From positions 9,143,608 to 9,207,607 of the forward strand of contig OY755191.1 of assembly GCA_963576735.1 (NCBI GenBank): a stretch of DNA of 64,000 bases, written 5' to 3'. This DNA comes from Bedellia somnulentella. Lineage: Eukaryota > Arthropoda > Insecta > Lepidoptera > Bedelliidae. This document shows positions 10,374-21,411 of the stretch, piece after piece. The position numbers and the translations under genes are program-made. The notes under the pieces were generated by a model. The model was not told where the DNA came from. It made no database searches and saw nothing but the letters and a program-made list of their open reading frames with translations. Within the stretch, counting starts at the first letter, position 1; each line of letters opens with the position of its first letter.

Positions 10374-12226
10374 AATATGACTAGGTATCACCATCACACA
10401 ATGCTGGCTTTTAAAAGGGTATTATTAGGGCTAGAAGTTGTGGTAGTAGAATCGCAATATTTCTAGTGATACCCTTAAGCGATAAATACACACTTATCGA
10501 TAATTACAGTAGTTTATATTGCAACAATGTTACTCTCTGAACAAATATTATTAGTTCTAATAAGTTCAAAAGTCATTGCTGAATATCGAATCTAGCATTA
10601 AAGTGACACTGTTTAATTAAAGTTTAAACCTACAACACCTTTTTATTTCAGATGTTTCTGGGGGCGACAGCGCTACTATAATGGATGCAATGAGAAGAGC
10701 TATGGATGTATCTGCACACTTACAACTAGTAGGGAAAGAAAGCGCTATTAATTGGAAGGAAGCATTCTATTTGGCCACTTTGGGAGGGGCTAAAGGTAAA
10801 ATCATATGCATATATGAATAAAATACTGGCTTAATATTACTGCCCAATTCTTTCTTTAATATGTCATACGAAATGGCCAAGGGTACTTACGCATAATAAA
10901 TGTCAAGAGCCCGTCAGAGCTTCAGAATGTGAATCTTTTCCATCCACATCGCGTAGCTAATACGTAAAAAGCCCCAAAACCCTTAGTCGCTTCTTACGGC
11001 ATCGTCATCATCAGCCAATAAACACCCACTGCTGTCTATAGGACAAATATGCCCACAACGATGTTCCCGGAAGTTTTCTCTTCACATTGAGAACGATAAT
11101 AGCATACGTATCTCTTCTAACTCCTATTAACATGCATTTCTGTCTCGCTCGCACGAAACAAATATTTTGTCATTTTTGATAAGCGAGTCCAACGATACCT
11201 CTGTAGTTGTCGTTGGTTTCGTCGACTAGAAAGCGTAAAACATATTATCCTATAATTTAAATCTTTTTGTTCATGAATCCCCACAATTATTACTAATAAA
11301 TAAAGGAAAGAAAAATTTCGACACAGGCGAATTAGCAGAAATTCGGAGGTAGGAAACGCAAACACTACTTAAACATGTAAAAGAAATAAAGGATAGAAGA
11401 ATTTCGCGCTGGCAGCCATTGACACGGTAGCACAATTATATATACCCGAGGTCGCGGGTTCAATTCCCGCCGGTGTCAAAAATTTGCTTTCCTTTATTTA
11501 TTCTTTATGTATCAATATTATCCTATACTTCTATTATAAACTTCGACCTTCAAAGCGGCGAGTGGTACACGAATGTATTGTACAAACAGGGAGTACGGAA
11601 GCTATTATCGTTTTCGCTTTTAAGAATAAACCTCCTGTGCAGTCCTCATTTTTCGGCTTCTTGCAACTTTCACCAAGTCGTCAGTCCACATTGCGTGAAG
11701 CCTACCTATCCGAAATAATTCATACTTTTGGTTAATTAATTATGGCTGAGGTATACTTAATCAAACGAAAATTCTTACGAAGCAGTCTGTTCTGTATTGA
11801 TACTTACTTTGATAACAGGGTCACATAGATGACATATCGTGGACAGAAGTATTAGAATATCTGCAACATCTATTATACAAGAATACATAGGACTTGCGAC
11901 GTGAACGATTTATTTAAGATAAAGTTTTAATCTAAAATAGACGCTGAAGCCTTTAATACTAAACTAACAAGGTGTATATTTTAGTTTTTTTTCTTTCAGC
12001 TCTAAATCTATCAGACAAAATAGGCAACTTTGAAGTGGGAAAGGATTTCGACGCGTTACTAATAGATGTGTATGCAACCGGGGGCGCCATCGACCAATAC
12101 GAATATTCCATAGATAACAGCGAAATTGAGGTGGCACACAGTTTATTACAGAGATTCATATTTTTAGGGGACGACAGAAATATCTTGAAAGTATATGTGA
12201 AAGGGAAACAAGTAAAGCGAAACTAA
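3440..12226 (+). CDS. Guanine deaminase, 3' seven exons (5' exon missing)
   Basis: Guanine deaminase hydrolyses guanine to xanthine and ammonia in purine catabolism; the family is cytosolic and binds one zinc. Exons 3440-3694, 5064-5282, 6122-6229, 6814-6921, 9825-9990, 10652-10795 and 12000-12226 join with GT-AG borders and matching phases into 408 residues plus stop. All zinc ligands expected in this amidohydrolase are visible: the HxH of DCHTHA (exon 1 here), the His of QSHISEN (across exons 3-4), the His of MAHAVHL (exon 5) and the Asp of GLGTD, whose codon is split between exons 5 and 6. The C-terminus has the family GNFEVGKDFDA and FLGDDRN motifs. Compared with the ~450-residue animal enzyme about 40-45 N-terminal residues are missing; they should lie in an exon left of 3440, probably beyond the window or the LINE. 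Introns are loaded with repeats, but the coding parts are undamaged. Confidence 0.93.
3712..4330 (+). mobile_element. Non-autonomous DNA element with ~85-bp terminal inverted repeats
   Basis: Left end ATATGTCGCAGCCAACTG and right end CAGTTGGCTGCGACATAT are inverted copies. The inverted repeat continues inward for about 85 bases with few mismatches (to about 3795 and 4246). The element is about 620 bp and holds no long reading frame. It sits in an intron of guanine deaminase. The outermost ATATGTCGCAG is shared with the element at 7963-9425. Superfamily not determined; a TA or ATAT target duplication is possible but ambiguous because the flank is TA-rich. Confidence 0.8.
4402..4641 (+). repeat. 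SINE-like family A copy
   Basis: A diverged full-length copy. It starts TGCTGTGTAGTGTCAGCTTA, contains the ACTACCCCATTTC, CCCATCACC and TTTTCCCCACTTAACTTCC blocks, and ends in a TATATG-type tail. It is followed at 4650-4950 by scattered, weaker matches to the same family. Confidence 0.75.
4650..4950 (+). repeat. Decayed family A-like sequence
   Basis: Blocks such as CATTTCTCTCCGAGGG, GAGGCGACTAAGCG, TCTTTTCCC and GAAGCTCTAGCTTCC occur in the same order as in family A, but are separated by unrelated bases. This is probably an old copy broken by insertions. Confidence 0.35.
5064..5282 (+). CDS. Guanine deaminase exon b
   Basis: Acceptor TTCTTCTAG ends at 5063 and donor GTATCG starts at 5283; phase 0 to phase 0, 73 codons. 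Encodes RNGTTTACYFGT and GQRALVGKVSMN, both strongly characteristic of guanine deaminase. It has no methionine near its start, so a simple ORF scan does not show it. Confidence 0.92.
5727..5967 (+). repeat. SINE-like family A copy with 14-bp target duplication
   Basis: A near-consensus copy. The host bases ATAACAAAGTTAAG occur on both sides, at 5713-5726 and 5968-5981. This is direct evidence that the unit is inserted by a LINE-type (target-primed) mechanism. It contains GGTTGGAGACCC, close to a pol III B box. Confidence 0.85.
6122..6229 (+). CDS. Guanine deaminase exon c
   Basis: Acceptor ATTTCAG ends at 6121 and donor GTATGG starts at 6230; 36 codons, phase 0. Encodes SPIVTPRFALSC and ends in RIQ, directly before the zinc-ligand His of the next exon. 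Confidence 0.92.
6814..6921 (+). CDS. Guanine deaminase exon d (third zinc ligand)
   Basis: Acceptor TTTTCAG ends at 6813 and donor GTAAAA starts at 6922; 36 codons, phase 0. Begins SHISENKNEI, whose His is the third zinc ligand, and continues with SYSEVYDK. Confidence 0.92.
7866..7964 (+). repeat. SINE-like family A copy, left part, split by element 7963-9425
   Basis: Starts TCGGCTTGGAATAGCA, then jumps by an internal deletion to CCAAAAGTAGCTGAG and runs to GAGATTTATA. The rest of the same SINE (CATAGCCGTGAGTTTATG) reappears at 9424-9453, after the DNA element. Confidence 0.7.
8505..8570 (-). repeat. SINE-like family A fragment
   Basis: The segment reads as the reverse complement of the AAGAGGCGACTAAC...AGTGATTGTTGGGCGATG part of family A. 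It is nested inside the element at 7963-9425. Confidence 0.45.
8624..8839 (+). repeat. SINE-like family A copy
   Basis: Contains AGAATAGCACTAACATATTT, GGCGATGCGGTTGGAGACC, TTTTCCCCTTTAACTTCC and the TAGGTATGTATGTAT tail. A block in the first third is deleted. Nested in the element at 7963-9425. Confidence 0.75.
8839..8887. repeat. Perfect hairpin with 18-bp arms
   Basis: TATCGGTATAAAAACGCT at the left is the exact reverse complement of the right arm, with an AT-rich loop of about 13 bases. It lies at the end of the nested SINE tail. Confidence 0.6.
9424..9453 (+). repeat. Right remnant of the SINE split by element 7963-9425
   Basis: CATAGCCGTGAGTTTATG continues the family A 3' end that stops at 7964. 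Confidence 0.6.
9825..9990 (+). CDS. Guanine deaminase exon e (fourth zinc ligand)
   Basis: Acceptor TTACCAG ends at 9824 and donor GTGGGA starts at 9991; it starts in phase 0 and ends one base into the GAT codon of GLGTD. Encodes CIMAHAVHLSDEEM with a zinc-ligand His, and VSIAHCPASNT. The methionine within IMAH is not a start. Confidence 0.92.
10050..10101 (+). repeat. SINE-like family A 3' fragment
   Basis: GAGGCTCTAGCTACCCC...GAGTTATAGCCGTAAGTG matches the 3' end of family A. Confidence 0.55.
10122..10365 (+). repeat. SINE-like family A copy ending in an (AT)n run
   Basis: A diverged full-length copy from GCTTAGTGTTGGCTTAGAAT to ATAGCCATAAGTATAT. It merges into a pure AT dinucleotide run at about 10340-10368. 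Confidence 0.7.
10652..10795 (+). CDS. Guanine deaminase exon f
   Basis: Acceptor ATTTCAG ends at 10651 and donor GTAAAA starts at 10796. The first two bases complete the Asp of GLGTD; then VSGGDSATIMDAMRRAM and AFYLATLGGAK. The last base starts the Ala codon finished in the next exon. Confidence 0.92.
10895..11062 (-). repeat. Compound repeat: divergent family A piece and a second dispersed repeat
   Basis: 10895-11000 resembles the reverse of family A (AAAAAGCCCCAAAACCCTTAG). From about 11008 the sequence CAGCCAATAAACACCCACTG is the start of another dispersed repeat also seen at 31656, 48872 and 63183. Confidence 0.45.
11405..11478 (+). repeat. tRNA-derived SINE head (fragment)
   Basis: A consensus pol III B box, GGTTCAATTCC, lies in GGTCGCGGGTTCAATTCCCG, 3' to a weak A-box-like GGTAGCACAAT. 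The flanks do not fold into a full cloverleaf, so this is read as a SINE head and not a tRNA gene. The same B box occurs reversed near 44250. Confidence 0.55.
12000..12226 (+). CDS. Guanine deaminase last exon
   Basis: Acceptor CTTTCAG ends at 11999; the frame enters in phase 1 and stops at TAA 12224-12226. Encodes SDKIGNFEVGKDFDALLID and FIFLGDDRN, the conserved C-terminus of the family. Confidence 0.93.
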
Positions 12227-12610
12227 ATTGGTTTAACCCTTTAGTAGTAGAGGCAAAATAGTTGCTAACATAATTTAAACCTTATCTACCTTAATAATAG
12301 AGGTCAAATCAATTTTAATTTTGTCTGTACTGGTTAAAGGATTAAGCTGTATTCACATTCCAAAAGTACATGTTTTAAGGTGACTGAAGTTTTACTTTAG
12401 AAGTTCCAATACGAGTGCAATAAGTTATTTATATTATTTTTGTAACTTATTGTATTGATATATTTCAATATTGACGTGTACTTCAGCAAACAATATATGT
12501 TGTTTTCTATAAACAGATAAATCAAAATATGTTATTTAATGCAATAATTCGGTATGCAAAGTTTTTTTTTTGGTATTTATTAAATATTTTTATTCGATAG
12601 TAAACACGAA

Positions 12611-12742
12611 AATAAAAAACTAATTTGAATATTTTTCATTTAAAATGAGTAATTGCAAAGTTACGATTTTTTATAGATTGTACAACTTTTGTACTTAATG
12701 ACGTCATCGATTGAAAATATCACGTAGCAACATGCAAATAAA
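12611..12742 (+). terminator. Candidate poly(A) signals for guanine deaminase
   Basis: AATAAA occurs at 12611-12616 and 12737-12742, about 390 and 510 bases after the stop. In such AT-rich sequence either could be chance; the true cleavage site is not visible. Confidence 0.3.
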
Positions 12743-15700
12743 GCGAAATGTTTAGTAAAAATGTTGCTAATTGCAAAATATTTCACGAATTTGTGATCCC
12801 AAATGAAATTATTACGATATTATACTAAACAAACCTATGATTTTCGATATTTTATTAATAAACTGCAAGAACGAATGTCTTTGACATAACGCTGGAGGTC
12901 AAATACTGTTACAGTTCTTTGCTAAAATAACGGTCATCTTAGCTCTGTTTGATTTAATTTCAAGAAAATATGTTTTAAAAACATAATATCTCGAAATGGT
13001 TTCGTAATCAGCACCACCTTTGTAAAACTTTGCATACCGAATTGAGGTGAGGTAAGCAGGAACATCTTAAAAGAAAGATGGCACAAAAAATATTTGTAAG
13101 TCGATTTTAATTCACGAAACGGCTGGAACCATTCAGTGACACAATATGCCAATCTAAGTCAATATTACAGTTTTTGGAATATCTCACTTACGGACCTTAT
13201 TTTTGTCACTCCTCAGGGCTAATGCCTTATGTTTTTAAAGTTTTCTATTGCATAGTTCTTCTCAACTATGTACATAATGGACTGGGTATTTATAAGATTT
13301 GACTGACAGAAGTGCTATAAATAACAGAACCCTGCCTAGCTACCGAATTACTTTTTTTTAAAGTTGTTATATAAAATAAAATATTAGTAATTTTTTCTTA
13401 CTTGGAAAGTAAAATTTGATTTTTTTATAGTACACATTGATTCAGAGTGTGTATGGGAGTTTTATAAACAATAATATTTTATAACTCAACAGTACAAATA
13501 TTTAGCATTCCTAAGTTGGGTATAGTTCGTATAGTTTAGACTGTGAAATAAATAAAAAAAAGTTTATTATGGAATAATAGTTTTTATTATTAAATGTGAA
13601 ATACTTAGACTTCGTGTAGTAAATGTGCATATAATGTGATAAATTAAAACCAAATGTAATTTTACAATAATTTGGCAAAAAATAAACGAGTTACAATAAT
13701 ACTCATGTTGTTCTGATTTACACATCACACAAATTTTGATCGAATCCAAACTTACAAACATAATCATATTTTATTAACACTGAAATGAATGCATTTGGTC
13801 AATGTTTCTCGTTGCAAAAATCTTTAGACCAGCTAAAGTTTTCTAATTTTGTGCTTGATGAAGATGTAATTTGTGTTCAGGGATTATGAGAAATGATTTA
13901 ATATGCACTATTACAATCAACAATGTGTAATAACGTTAACCAAATGCAGTTTTTCCAGAGTACATTTTGTGAAAGATCCCTAATACTGAAATCCAACTGG
14001 TATATTAATACTAAAATCGGTGGAATGGTTAACAAGAAGCTCCGAGTAATGAAAAGTCGCCCACGACTCATGAGCACACATCTCTGAATACAATCAAATA
14101 TATCTTAAACTAACCAACTAATTTTAAACTATTCAATCATTCATATAACATAAAAACAGTCTTACATTAACAAATTAGTTTATAAACGAACCTAGCGCAT
14201 ATCAAACTAAATGTCACAATTTATTAAATGTCAAATTTACAAAGAAAATGCATTCACTAGTAATTTTATAACACAAGAATTAATATGGCTACAGAAAAAA
14301 TTACAATAATTTGAGATAAGCTTAACAGTGTGCTAAATAATAAGAAAAATATTGTATGTTTAACACATTGGTCAATAAATTATATCAAAATGTTGCCAAA
14401 AAATCGTTTGGTACGAAAACACTGAAGTTCAGCATTTATTCAATGCATCCTACATTGCATACATTGTTTTTAAACACTATCCTTATTAAAATTGTGATGT
14501 CTAAGTTATATTAAATTCGAAGTGTCCTTTGCAGTATTTCCATATAATGAAAACTGAATGTGCCTTAAAATATTTAAATTTCTTTTAATAAATCAACCGT
14601 TTTTGTTTTCGCTAACTCTCATATTGAAACCATACAAGTATTTTCATAACAATCATCACAACCCTAGTTAATTTTCAGGTAATCAATAATTAAATTAATA
14701 AAACTTTCATTGACTTTTTTTATTCATCATCAGCACCTAGGTAAGAATATATCGGTGAGAAGTTTTATCTTGATCAAATTTGATTGTCAGCATCTAATCA
14801 AACGCCATTTTATTTGAAGAATTAAATAGACACATCTATTTTACTAATATCTCTGGACGTTTTAATATAGGGTACCAGATTTACTTACTATAATTGTTGT
14901 CTAATACATCTTTTTGTACCAATTTATTTCGTATATATTTATTTCGTTCAATATCTGTCTACAACACATTAGCAACTATTTTGTCACACAGAGCCTACTC
15001 AAGTATATGTTTTAAAATTACCCACAGAGAGATACGTTTTTTAAAAACACTATTAATTCCACAGTTTAATTAAACTAACATCAATTATTCTTCAATATTA
15101 GTGAACGAAGCTATATTCAACACAAAAACTCATGGTAGATGGTGCCGTAGATCATTTTTACAATAATTTGTTATAGTATGGAGAGAAGTACCCCAATTAA
15201 GTCCATTGGCATCGATAAACATATGTCTTCGAAAAAACCATATCTCTACGTCTTTTGCTGAGTGGTCTTTGTATCCAGTATAGTTCAAGTACTTCAAAAG
15301 AACAAAACTGAAGCAGTTTTCGCCAATCATCTTTATAACGGACTTAATATCTAAATTCAATCAAATAGTATATTTTCTATCTACACAATGATTTGTCCTA
15401 ACACAAAATCGGACGAGCGACATTCAAAAGCAAGCTACCTAGACATCTTCATTGTATTTATTATCTACACTTGTACGTACAGTCTTTCATAACGCTTTTA
15501 TTTTATCTAGTCACACGTCTCATAAATGACTGAATTTGGTAAGAAAAAAATGTATTTTACAACTTATGTAACTATTTATGTATGTCTGAGGAGGTCAGCA
15601 AATCATAAAACGAAGTTCCATCACCCTCTTTCAGCAAATAGTTGGGTACATAAATTAAATCGTCTCCAACATTTTGCTGAAAGTTGATAAGTTATTATAA

Positions 15701-18700
15701 TATATTATTTATGACTACGCTAATTTGCAAACAAAGCCAATAAAAATATGACAAATCTATTTTGGAGTTCAAGGAATAGCTCTACGGTTTTATTTTATAT
15801 ATCTCACTTCACGAAATCGATACTAATCGAACCGAACAAATTGTAGTAAGACTAATCACGTTCAAATATTAAGCCTATAATATAAACCTCTTATTGCTAA
15901 GACGTTTTATGGACAGATCAAAACCAGTTGTAAAGAGACGTATTATTTATGAATTTTTAATATATTTATTACCATTTCTCCCAAAGACAGTCATATATAA
16001 GACAGCGGACAAGCGCGGCCCGTAATCGATTCATGAAAATCACTAAATTACCAACTAAATTGAACTATCTACTACAATTGAGCTGTATCAGCCCGTATTG
16101 GCGTTCGCTCTTGCATTGTATAAATTAACAGTCTTATCAAACAATATGTGCAAGTCCACTTTGCACTACTTTAACTATTACATTGATTTAAACTTCCAAT
16201 CTTTAAGAATCCTAAACAAACAAATGTTTTAAATACAGTTGTTAAATTTTATACAATATTTAATAATAATGAGATTATCAACTAATTTATTTATAACAAA
16301 GTTATAAATTATTAAAATACCCATTACTAACTAACTATAACTATTCATTGTGGCGCATCAAAAAAGAATCCATCTCGTAAATTTAGTTGAAAATACGTTG
16401 GAAGCAATACGGGACAGAGTGATCTTGAAATTGATAAATTTTAATATTTTTTATAACATGCAATAGATATTCTTAAGAGATTCGGTTACGAAATCCTATA
16501 GCACCCTAAATAATATTTTTTCGTCACAACTACGATACTTTCACTATTCGATATATCTTTTTGTACTAATATAAATAGACAATGGCAACAATAAGTGTTT
16601 ATTAAATTCGTTTCGTTGACAAATAATAAGAGTTTGATATAAGAAAAAGTACTATAAAAAATATTCAGTCTTCGAATATATACCTGGATTTAATTTGGCT
16701 AAAGAGCATGCAATATTAATTTGGCTTTAATAAAGTAATTTATATCAAAAATTGCTAGGAGGCTGATATAAAAAGAACGCTTGAGGTAGGTAAAAGGGTA
16801 AATATAGAAATTGACAAGTCTTGGTAAAAAATTGTATTTTGTTTGATTGTTTTGAAATATATATATTTTTTTTCCTTTCAAACGCAACTTTACATAAGGT
16901 AGTATATGAAGAACGGTAAGGGAAACAATTACTGAATAAGACTTGTTGAAGATATAGTTTCTCAAGATGAACACTCTTCAAAACGATAAGAATATTTATC
17001 TTTTGAACTGAGATATTTAACATTTACACAATGTTGAAACTTCTCCGGAATTAAATGTTTCTTTTTAGAAGATATAACTATTGCTCTACTTTTTGTAATT
17101 TAGTGTGTAATGATAATGAAAAAAGTGATACAAGCAATTTCTATACAGCGTTGTTTCTGAACGCTTTCCACAATATTGAAAAAGCTACCTTATTCGATAG
17201 AGCTAATGTTTTCATATTTGCAATTAATTGCTAAGACGTTCACATTTCAATAACATAAAATCCTGTTATATTAGCGCCTTAAAGTTACCAATTTAGATAT
17301 AATACAGTATAATAGTACAGAGTGTTTCGTTTCTGAAATACTATTATAATATCGCTATAATAGATATTTTATTGGAGCTATCTAATTATATAGACATTCG
17401 CGGGAATGTATTATACCGCTTATTTATACAAAAGCGACTAACATTAAGGATAATTTAAATTACATCAATTTATATCAAATCGTTGACACCCTTAAAAAAA
17501 TGTCACAACATCAAATTTCAAAATTGTGCTCACAGAAGGCACGAATATAATTTTGTGCTGAGTTTTTTTATTCCAAATACAAAGCTAATTATTAATAAAT
17601 TTCAAAAATAATATTTTACGTAACATCTTTCGAGACATACCTACACTATCAGAGATATCTATACGCAAGCTCAATGTGTTAATTATTTACAGTATTACAA
17701 CACGTACAACAATCCTCACTACACTCATAATTTATTTATAAAATGAATTGCATTTGTAGTCTTTTATATTTATTCGTTAATAAATGCCAAGTAATACATT
17801 TATATCTTTAGATATACCTTAACTTTAACTATATTTTATATGAGCACTTATTATTTTAAAGGTATGTTAGGGTATTTATTAATAGACTTATCAAAAATGC
17901 AGTTAATCCTGTGTTGAATAGAGATAATGATGCAACAAAATCATTTATAAATTATAAAAGAATTGAGGAAATAATATCGAACACATTTTTATGACAATAA
18001 GTTTTTCAACTCATTTTATTATTTGGAAACATATTCAAATTGAATGAAAGTCATTGTCTCGCTAAGCAATAAATCTGTACCTCAATATTTAATTACAGTC
18101 AGACCCAAATTCATTTGGAGATTTTATGTAAAGACCTATATAATATGTGTCAATTCATATCAACAAATTTATTTAAATGTCAAGTCAGTACAAAACAGAA
18201 AATCAATTACAACAATTTAATATACACCAAAACAATTGATCTGGACATATATATCTAACAATGGGTATATTGAAAGGTTGTAATTAGCACAACCGTTTCT
18301 GAAAACCAGGATTCAAAGAAGTCCCGCTAGAATACCCTCATCATTAAACACCCTTGGTTTGCCAATAACGGTTGCAAAAATTCCAACAATAGCGCTCACA
18401 TATTAATTTATCTAAATGTTCATATCTAATTGCTAGTGCTCAGTAGCCCACTTTAATAACCGGTGACACTTTACAAGTTGATGTCAAAATCACTTTGTCC
18501 AAAAACATAAATTGACAAGTATTCTTTAAAGCAGTGTTTCGCAAAGATTTTGCGTAAGATATATCTAAAAAAAAGAGAAGCATTTGAGTTATGGTAGTAC
18601 AAATTAAAATTTCATATTCCGTTATAAAAAAAATATGTCTCAAAGTAACGAACCAAAATTAACTAACTTTTCTGCGGCACACAATGCAAACTTTGAGAAA

Positions 18701-18818
18701 CATAGCTTTAAATCTATCATGCACTCAAACCCGCAAAAGTCACTCAAAGTTAGACGCTTCGCCGTTTCCCTTGCGTGTCACGTGTGTGGTCACGTGAGGC
18801 GGCGGGCTAGCCCTCGGG
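12743..18818. other. AT-rich intergenic stretch, no gene seen
   Basis: I see no exon with matching splice borders on either strand and no clear family A copy. The short ORFs here have no recognisable motifs and low-complexity AT-driven composition. Confidence 0.6.
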
Positions 18819-18955
18819 TCACATGATCAGCGCACGAGGCTGGACAGCGAGCGCGACCTCAGTGTCGGAGTGGGCGACGGCGCGACACGCGGGGCCGTGG
18901 CCGCACACGCCCTTGACCCGACGGGAGCGACGCCGCGAGCTGCGACGCTCACCGC
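18819..18955 (-). CDS. Possible alternative terminal exon of the RhoGAP gene
   Basis: A GC-rich island (about 18750-18965) stands out from AT-rich surroundings, as the proven exons of this gene do. On the minus strand an acceptor GATAG ends at 18956. If exon 10 is cut at a GT inside it (after GAC GCG CCG CGC CGC GCC G, donor at about 21330), the phase fits and the frame runs 45 codons, rich in Arg, to a TGA at 18819-18821. In the other frame it would end at 18827-18829. The donor is weak, so this remains a hypothesis. The island could also be a regulatory CpG-rich patch. Confidence 0.25.
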
Positions 18956-18965
18956 CTATCACCAC

Positions 18966-21222
18966 CAATACTTCTATTAGTGGTGGTTTTTATATTTGTT
19001 GGTTTTATTCGCGTACTTTTAAAAAATTTAATCTTAGACGAACTATGAAGTTTAGTAAGGAATATTGTTTGGGAGGAGTTTAAAATCACCATTAAGGTGA
19101 TTAGCAAGATAGGCCACAACATCCAGCAAACCGTGGCTAAATGATAAAGAGAATAAGCAAGACAATATTTGTTATAAGAGTTGTCTTAACATGCCTTAAA
19201 TAATTTGTTGACATCGATATGTGGGGTTGGCAAGGCGATCATGTGCTAAAATCTGAAATGATGCTGATACCAACCTACACCTCGGATAAGGGAGCAGAGA
19301 AAAAGTTTTCTTAAATGTGTGTATGCAATAATAATCTTCAAATTGGCCTCATGTAGCTGATTTCCATTACTAGTCTGAACTAATTAATTTGTCTGAGATT
19401 AAGTTTACTTATATGAGTTAACATATAAAAATGAGCAAATACGCGAATAAAACCGGAAAACCTAAAATACGAATATGTGACCATATAAATTAAAAAAATA
19501 AATAAACTATAAATGTTCCACTTGTGTTTAGAGATAGCACAATATTTTCGAGTTTCGAGGTCTTTGGCACATACGTAGTGTCTCTAATTGTTTGGGGATT
19601 ATTTATTCAAATATTTTAATAATTTTTAATATAATAAATTGCAAAAATAATAAATAGTCATTGAGCTCTGTAAATAACGACATAAAGTAAAATTGTTTAT
19701 AGACGCTATGTGCATCATATGATTATATTCACACTAGGCTATTTGACTGTATATTATACTCTATGGAATTAAAATATTAGTTCTAAAGAAATGAAAAGTA
19801 AAATTTCACTAGTAGTATAGCAATAATTTTGAGTAAGACTTGATTAAAAGTTAAATATAAAACTCAGTCAAATACTTTCTTATAATTTATAATCACACAA
19901 TCAAACATATCTAATAATTATAATAAGACTTACAGAAGTTATGAAAAAAGCAGGCAAGGATAAAATAAAAATAGAACAATATAAAAGCGACAACAATGTT
20001 TTAGAAACACGGATGAGTTCAGATCATGCATAAAGTATAACTTTGCAGTATACTGTAAACAAAGCCCTTGTATACAGGGGGTATATAAAAATATTTTTCT
20101 TAAAGAGCGTACTTGAAAGTTATCCGATTAAATATAATGTACTGTAGCAAAGCATATAACAATATTAGTTATTTGGAGCAGAACAACCACAAACAAACAT
20201 TCACAATGCAACTTCTATGAATATAAATAATCCATTCCAAAGGTTCTATATATAGTAGAAATAAAAAGTTTCTGAAATTAATTAAAAATAAAGAATTTCG
20301 ACATCAATAAAAACCATCATCAACAATATTGTGATGCAGTTTTGTATTCGATACTTAAAATAAATACAGGATGTTCATAAAGGAATAAAAAACATATTTA
20401 TCAATGCCGATTTTTTTCAAAATAAAAGCGATGGTAATAAATGTATATAAAGTAATTAACTTTGTAAAAAGCCCATAAATAAGATGATATCCAACTTACA
20501 CCTAAAAGAGTAAAACCAAACTTAATGCAAATGCCAACAAGTGATAACAACCACATGCGTTAAAAGCGTGCCACCAAAAAACCCTCCATCCAAGCGAAGT
20601 CTTTTCGATCTCTCACTGTTTTAAACAATTGCTTCCATTTCTAGTACAGTTCTTTTATAATCGAACAGGCGATATTAATAATTTTGGCTACGTTAAAATG
20701 TACGATATGTAACCGATATTCCAAAAATAGTTTAAAATTTCCGACAAAGGTTACTCCAACAAACTTAAAAACCCTTAGTAGATGCATTTTACATCAATCA
20801 CATTGCATGGGTTACCAAATCTGTATTTATTGGTTTAGAGTTATTTAGCTTAGTTTAACAAAACTTACTATTGTATTGCCTACCTTAAGTATTACCTTAA
20901 GATATAAGATAAGTAAAAAGAAGCGGGTCATTCCCACCACAAGTATTTTTAATTACTTTATGGGAAGACTCCGATGAACATTAAATAATGTTATTTTGTA
21001 AAAATAATATTTATTTTATTTTATTTAATTGCCCGATCGATAAAAAAAGATTTTCCAAAGCCATAAAATCGAAATTATGGCACTAATTCCTCCCACTACA
21101 AATCGTCAATCCAAACTCCGCGCCCCAAAAACCCATTAAAACAGCGATCAACCCGATTAGTCCATACCGCAGCAAATCAAACAAGCGGAACACAAAACAA
21201 TACCATCGGCTAAAAGCGTCTT
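18966..21222. other. AT-rich stretch, no gene seen
   Basis: Nothing with coding character. At about 19731 the motif AGGCTATTTGACT matches the end of the inverted-repeat element at 23651-24110, a possible lone terminus. Confidence 0.5.
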
Positions 21223-21411
21223 CTAAAACAAAAACTCTAGACAGGCGACAAGTAGGTATAGCGCGAGGCTATCCCTATCGCCGTGGGTAAGATCTCTATC
21301 GCTGTTGGTAAGGTCGTGGGTACCGGCGCGGCGCGGCGCGTCCAGCGAGGCGGCCCCCTGCAGGAACCATTCCGAGCGACATTGCATCCGCGCGCGCTGG
21401 CGCTCGTGCAC
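21223..21411 (-). CDS. RhoGAP gene exon 10 (last exon in this model)
   Basis: Acceptor CACGCAG ends at 21412; phase 0. Begins VHERQRARMQCRSEWFLQ and reads 62 codons to TAG at 21223-21225. The last ~25 residues look less conserved and contain a short direct repeat (ACGGCGATAG-type), so an internal splice to 18955 is possible. The first 20-30 residues are the reliable part. Confidence 0.72.
   Translation of the reverse strand: MHERQRARMQCRSEWFLQGAASLDAPRRAGTHDLTNSDRDLTHGDRDSLALYLLVACLEFLF

Noticed and set aside
11405..11478. tRNA gene
   Set aside because: Only the B-box half is good; no complete cloverleaf. Read as a SINE head.
11473..11735. Overlapping 81- and 83-codon ORFs in a guanine deaminase intron
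   Set aside because: Lie just after a SINE head, no motif, no splice fit.
18635..19083. Two plus-strand ORFs over the GC island
   Set aside because: No recognisable motif, and the composition is explained by GC richness; the minus-strand splice possibility is reported instead.
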